Of a DNA stretch of 64,000 bases, positions 60,202 through 64,000 are shown piece by piece. A program made the translations under genes and the position numbers. Below the pieces are notes generated by a model. It was not told where the DNA came from. It saw only the letters and a list, made by a program, of their open reading frames with translations, and ran no database searches. Within the stretch, counting starts at the first letter, position 1. Each line of letters begins with the position of its first letter. This stretch comes from Acetobacterium fimetarium. GTDB taxonomy: Bacteria > Bacillota > Clostridia > Eubacteriales > Eubacteriaceae. Location: positions 45,033 to 109,032 of the forward strand of contig NZ_WJBC01000012.1 in NCBI RefSeq assembly GCF_014284475.1, in the 5' to 3' direction.

Positions 60202-61743
60202 ATGAATGATGTTGGACTTTTCTTTATCGCTCTGATTCCGGTACTGTGGCTAATTGTTTCGCTGGGGATCTTAAAGATCCCCGGGCACAAGGCCTGTCCC
60301 ATTGCATTGGCAATGACGGTTATTTTAAGTATGATGGTATGGAAGATGCCGGTAGTGGACAGTCTTACCGCTGCTCTGGAAGGGGCGGCGATGGCCATCT
60401 GGCCGATCATGCTGATCATTGTGGCGGCGGTATTTACCTATAATCTCGTGACCTATACCGGCGGCATGGAAACAATCAAAAAAATGATGACCACTGTTTC
60501 GACGGACCAACGCATCCTGGTATTAATTCTTGCCTGGGGATTTGGCGGCTTTCTGGAAGCCATCGCCGGCTTTGGAACAGCGGTTGCCATTCCCGCCAGT
60601 ATCTTGGCGGCGCTGGGGTTTAATCCGGTTTTTGCAGCAATCATCTGTTTAATTGCCAATACAACGCCAACGGCCTTTGGTGCCATCGGGTTGCCGGTGA
60701 GTACGTTGGCCCAGGTGACCGGACTAAATGTAAACGATTTGTCATTCACCGTTGCGCTGCAGCTGTTTGTCATGATTGTGGTGGTGCCCTTTATTCTGGT
60801 CATGTTCACCGGAAAAGGTATCAAGGGACTGAAGGGCGTCTTCTGGATCACGCTTTTTGCGGGAATCTCCTTTGCTTTACCCCAGATATTTGTAGCAAAA
60901 TACCTGGGAGCGGAACTTCCGGCAATTGTCGGATCGGTGGTCTGTATGGCAGTCACCATCTTCATTGCCAAGGTTTTCTACAAGGATACCGCCGCGAAGG
61001 ATACACAAAAGATTGACCGGAAAACGGCCATCATGGCCTGGCTTCCTTTCATTCTGGTCTTTGTGATCATCATACTCTGTTCATCACTGTTTCCGATGAT
61101 CAATGGAGCTTTGGCACAGGTTAAAACGACGATCCAGATCTATACCGGCCCCCACGGAAAGCCATTTACATTTCTCTGGCTGGCAACCCCGGGCACGCTT
61201 ATTATTATCGCCACCTATCTGGGCGGCCTCATTCAGGGCGTCAAATTTGGTGAGATCACCAAACTGCTGTTAAATACCGTCAAACAGATGTTTAAATCCG
61301 CCATCACCATCATGTCCATCGTGGCACTGGCCAAGGTGATGGGTTACAGCGGGATGATCGGCGTTATTGCAACAGTTCTGGTAATGGTCACCGGCAGTTA
61401 CTATCCGTTGATAGCCCCGTTCATCGGCGCGCTGGGAACCTTCGTCACCGGTAGCGACACATCAGCCAATGTTCTTTTCGGCGGGCTGCAAGTGGAGGCG
61501 GCCAAAGCCGTCGGTATCAGCCCTTATTGGCTGGCGGCAGCCAATACCGCTGGCGCCACCGCCGGCAAGATGATATCCCCGCAAAGCATCGCGGTAGCAA
61601 CCGCAGCGACCGGAATCATTGGCAGTGAAGGGAAAATCCTGCAAGCCACCCTTAAAGTCTGCATTGTCTATGTCGTTGTGATTGGCGTAGTCGTCTATTT
61701 TGGCGCCCCGCTGGTGTCAGGACTTCTGGCGACGCTGGGATAA
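60202..61743 (+). CDS. lctE: L-lactate permease family transporter
   Basis: 513 residues with about 13 hydrophobic segments. LctP/GlcA family blocks: LILAWGFGGFLEAIAGFGTAVAIPAS (about 108-133), ANTTPTAFGAIGLPV, ALGTFVTGSDTSANVLFGGLQ and GATAGKMISPQSIAVATAA. It imports lactate with protons. It starts 8 bp after lctD. A strong hairpin with a short T-run separates it from lctF. Confidence 0.95.
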   Translation: MNDVGLFFIALIPVLWLIVSLGILKIPGHKACPIALAMTVILSMMVWKMPVVDSLTAALEGAAMAIWPIMLIIVAAVFTYNLVTYTGGMETIKKMMTTVSTDQRILVLILAWGFGGFLEAIAGFGTAVAIPASILAALGFNPVFAAIICLIANTTPTAFGAIGLPVSTLAQVTGLNVNDLSFTVALQLFVMIVVVPFILVMFTGKGIKGLKGVFWITLFAGISFALPQIFVAKYLGAELPAIVGSVVCMAVTIFIAKVFYKDTAAKDTQKIDRKTAIMAWLPFILVFVIIILCSSLFPMINGALAQVKTTIQIYTGPHGKPFTFLWLATPGTLIIIATYLGGLIQGVKFGEITKLLLNTVKQMFKSAITIMSIVALAKVMGYSGMIGVIATVLVMVTGSYYPLIAPFIGALGTFVTGSDTSANVLFGGLQVEAAKAVGISPYWLAAANTAGATAGKMISPQSIAVATAATGIIGSEGKILQATLKVCIVYVVVIGVVVYFGAPLVSGLLATLG

Positions 61744-61771
61744 AACTAAAATAGTTGGCTTAAATGAGATA

Positions 61772-61812
61772 AAGGACATCAGGGAGACTGTTTTCTCTGA
61801 TGTCCTTCTTTT
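61772..61812 (+). terminator. Intercistronic terminator-like hairpin before lctF
   Basis: A 15-16-bp stem (61772-61787 with 61793-61807) with a few G-U pairs, followed by CTTTT. It should reduce but not stop transcription into lctF. Confidence 0.65.
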
Positions 61813-61828
61813 AAAATGAAAGGAAAAA

Positions 61829-63103
61829 ATGATGAAAATAAGTTTGCCTTACGGGCAGGAAAAGCAATCCGTGGATTTGGACGAATCCATTCTCAACGGA
61901 ATTCTGGTATCCCAAATTGAAGCATACGATCCCGGAAAATCACAGACAGAGCTGGTAAAAGAAGCCCTGATCAATCCGATTGATTCCCAAAGACTGAAAG
62001 ATCTTGCCCAGGGCAAGAACAAAGTCGTGATCATTGCCAGCGATCATACGAGACCGGTACCCAGCAAGATCATCATGCCATTGATGCTAAAGGAAATCCG
62101 CGAAGGAAATCCCGATGCGGACATCACGATTCTGATTGCCACCGGCTTTCATCGCTTGACCACCAGAGCAGAAATGGTTTCAAAATTTGGTGAAGCAATT
62201 GTCGATCAGGAAAAAATTGTGGTTCATGATTCAGGCGCCGAGGAAAGTCTTGTGAAAATCGGAACGCTGCCTTCAGGGGGCGATCTGATTATCAATCGCC
62301 TGGCCCAGGAGGCCGATCTGCTGGTTTCGGAAGGATTCATCGAGCCGCATTTTTTTGCCGGGTTTTCCGGCGGAAGAAAAAGCGTGCTGCCGGGCATCGC
62401 CAGCCGGGTCACGGTGCTGGCCAACCACTGCGGCGAATTCATTGCCCATCCCAAAGCAAGAACGGGATCGATTGCGGGAAACCCGCTCCATATCGATATG
62501 CTCTACGCAGCAAAAGCGGGAAAACTGGCTTTTGTGGTGAATGTGGTCATCAATTCCGAGAAGGAAGTGATTCATGCGGTGGCCGGGGATTGCGCCAATG
62601 CCCATGCTAAGGGCTGTGAGTTTTTGAAAAGTCTCTGCCGAGTCAAGGCGCAACCCAGCGATATTGTCATCACTTCCAACGGCGGCTATCCCCTCGATCA
62701 GAATATCTATCAGGCCGTAAAAGGCATGACGGCGGCGGAAGCAGCGGTCAAACCCGGCGGTGTCATCATCATGGTGGCAAAGTCAAATGACGGCCACGGC
62801 GGTGAATCCTTCTTCAATACCTTTAAAGAGGAGAAAAATCTGAAAAACATGTCCAAGCGATTTGAAAAAACGCCGAAAAACGAGACGATTCCCGATCAGT
62901 GGGAAGCCCAGATTCTGGCGCGGATTCTTTTGAAGGCCAGGGTCATCTATATATCCGAAGCCCCGGATGCAATGATTCGCGAGTTCCAAATGACGCCAGC
63001 AGAGAATCTGACAGACGCAGTGTCATTAGCCCGGGAGTATCTTAATAATGACCAGGCGCGAATTACGGCGATCCCTGATGGGGTGGCGGTGATTGTGGAG
63101 TAA
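61829..63103 (+). CDS. lctF: Nickel-dependent lactate racemase LarA homologue
   Basis: 424 residues. LarA family blocks: ASDHTRPVPSKIIMP (about 69-83), TGFHRLTTRAEM with the active His (about 108), EGFIEPHFFAGFSGGRKSVLPG with His and the cofactor Lys (about 174-184), and AHPKARTGSIAGNPLH. LarA uses a pyridinium-dithiocarboxylate nickel pincer made by LarB, LarC and LarE, none of which is in the window. AAAGGA precedes tandem ATGs at 61829 and 61832. Last gene of the operon. Confidence 0.92.
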   Translation: MMKISLPYGQEKQSVDLDESILNGILVSQIEAYDPGKSQTELVKEALINPIDSQRLKDLAQGKNKVVIIASDHTRPVPSKIIMPLMLKEIREGNPDADITILIATGFHRLTTRAEMVSKFGEAIVDQEKIVVHDSGAEESLVKIGTLPSGGDLIINRLAQEADLLVSEGFIEPHFFAGFSGGRKSVLPGIASRVTVLANHCGEFIAHPKARTGSIAGNPLHIDMLYAAKAGKLAFVVNVVINSEKEVIHAVAGDCANAHAKGCEFLKSLCRVKAQPSDIVITSNGGYPLDQNIYQAVKGMTAAEAAVKPGGVIIMVAKSNDGHGGESFFNTFKEEKNLKNMSKRFEKTPKNETIPDQWEAQILARILLKARVIYISEAPDAMIREFQMTPAENLTDAVSLAREYLNNDQARITAIPDGVAVIVE

Positions 63104-63188
63104 AAATGAATGCTAAGTAGTAATTAGAACATTACAAAAGGGATCTAAAAGAGATTAAAGAATATAATAGAAAATAATATAGTCGAGG

Positions 63189-63234
63189 AGCTTTTGCCCA
63201 ATAGAGAAATGCTATTGGGTAAAAGCTTTTCTTT
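63189..63234 (+). terminator. Terminator of the lct operon
   Basis: A 16-bp stem AGCTTTTGCCCAATAG with its complement (63189-63204, 63212-63227, one G-U pair) and a TTTCTTT tail. The 340 bp between lctF and the transposase hold this and the transposase promoter only. Confidence 0.88.
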
Positions 63235-63389
63235 GATTATATAATAGGATAAGCAATTAAAGATCCTAAAATGGCAAATAAATATTAATAGCTCAACTTT
63301 CCCAGCTTGAAAATTCAGCTGAGACTTTACAACAACACCATCTGCAGCTTCTGAAAAACAGAAGTTGACAGAAAAATGCACCCAATGTC

Positions 63390-63398
63390 TGATATAAT
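63390..63398 (+). promoter_or_regulatory. Extended -10 promoter candidate of the transposase
   Basis: TGATATAAT at 63390-63398 is an extended -10 (TG-N-TATAAT) 46 bp before the transposase ATG. The TTGACA at 63365-63370 is too far (22 bp) to be its -35. Confidence 0.4.
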
Positions 63399-63444
63399 GA
63401 AAATGCAAAGTAACAAAAATCAGACAGGAAAGGTGCATACCACT

Positions 63445-64000
63445 ATGATAAACCAAAACAACCCATCTGAACAGACAAATATTGCATTTTTAAAAGCTTT
63501 TAAAGCATTGAAACTGACAGGATTACTCAGAGATTCCGGCATCCGCAAAGCACAGGGCATAAAAGTTACCCGAGTTTTCGAATTGCTTTTACTCCTCGCG
63601 TTTCAGGGAAAAAATCTATATCGTTACCTGGATTCAAAATATCAGGAAACAGCGGCATCCAAAAATACATACTATCGTTTTTTGAATACCTCAACTTACA
63701 ACTGGCGGCGGTTTTTGTCATCGCTGTCTGCTAAAGTCATTTCGTCATTCAGTCGGTTGACTCGTCCGGATCGCGTTAAGGTTTTTATTCTTGATGACTC
63801 GGTTGTCAGCCGGAACCGGAGCAAGCATGTCGAATTGCTGGCAAATCTCTATGACCACGCCGACCATCGCTTCATCAAAGGCTTTACCATGCTGGCGCTT
63901 GGCTGGACCGATGGTTACAGTTTTGTTCCAACCGATTTTGCGATGATGTCATCCGCCAGCAAAAAAAATCGGATACAGGAAGTTTCAGAAGCAATTGACA
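63445..64000 (+). mobile_element. IS4-type transposase gene, cut by the window end
   Basis: The frame from ATG 63445 is open to the edge; 185 residues are visible. The N-terminal region (IAFLKAFKALKLTGLLRDSG) and the first DDE Asp context VFILDDSVVSRNRSKHVELL, then RFIKGFTMLALGWTDGYSF, place it in the IS4-like DDE group. AGGAAAGG lies 15 bp upstream. The left end of the insertion sequence should fall between the lct terminator (63234) and the ATG; its terminal repeat could not be defined without the right end. Whether it is intact is unknown. Confidence 0.85.

Noticed and set aside
63145..63456. A 103-codon minus-strand gene upstream of the transposase
   Set aside because: It covers the lct terminator and the transposase promoter, and the translation is not protein-like.

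Overview
The window looks like chromosomal DNA of an acetogenic Firmicute of the Acetobacterium type (family Eubacteriaceae). Three things point there. First, there is a compact hydrogen-dependent CO2 reductase (HDCR) locus: a selenocysteine formate dehydrogenase, two HycB-type Fe-S subunits, FdhD and an [FeFe]-hydrogenase. Second, there is a complete lct-type operon for electron-bifurcating lactate oxidation (FadR-type regulator, EtfB, EtfA, FAD lactate dehydrogenase, permease, racemase). Third, there are several corrinoid methyl-carrier proteins. The genus assignment is inferred from gene content; no marker could be searched.

Layout. 0-7 kb: end of a WYL regulator, then addB-addA (recombinational repair). 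7-9.7 kb: an accessory islet with a DUF4143 ATPase, an AbiEi antitoxin with a long inverted-repeat operator, a gutted AbiEii toxin, and a 79-bp scrap of a second ATPase gene. 9.7-13.3 kb: a heterodimeric ABC exporter. 13.6-15 kb: tRNA-Val, a TfoX-C protein and endonuclease IV. 15-32 kb: a selenium/molybdenum/HDCR supercluster. It holds a Moco-type riboswitch and moeA, a MOSC protein, selA, selB, a MobB-like P-loop protein, tRNA-Sec, mobA, fdhF (in-frame UGA plus SECIS), hycB, fdhD, hycB and hydA. A double-cubane-cluster protein with its activase, a cysteine-desulfurase-like enzyme, and divergent yedF-DUF3343 follow. 32-37 kb: two corrinoid proteins, an Fe-alcohol dehydrogenase, a GntR regulator and a DUF1638 protein, with no methyltransferase. 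37-56 kb: mostly housekeeping genes (murE, a LysR regulator, exonuclease III, an Uup-type ABC-F protein, gamma-carbonic anhydrase, an ECF S component, T-box-controlled ileS, a LUD protein and pheA, a HAD phosphatase, veg, arcA-arcB, a phosphohexomutase). 56-63 kb: the lct locus, with a consensus promoter and a 33-bp perfect palindromic operator. 63.4 kb to the end: the start of an IS4-type transposase.

How the parts fit. The 15-32 kb block brings together the metal cofactor (MoeA, MobA, MobB-like, FdhD), the selenium machinery (SelA, SelB, tRNA-Sec; SelD is absent) and the enzyme that needs both. The neighbouring YedF/DUF3343/desulfurase/double-cubane genes are candidates for selenium or sulfur mobilisation, by inference. 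The lct operon couples lactate oxidation to NAD+ reduction by flavin-based confurcation.

Between genes there is a short (about 55-180 bp) inverted-repeat element with at least four clear copies and one decayed copy. Three clear copies and the decayed one lie between duplicated hairpins at the ends of transcription units. One copy splits a bidirectional terminator, and another supplies the last codons of a gene. This hairpin-targeting element, the pruned AbiE locus and the methyltransferase-less corrinoid locus are the least explained parts of the window.
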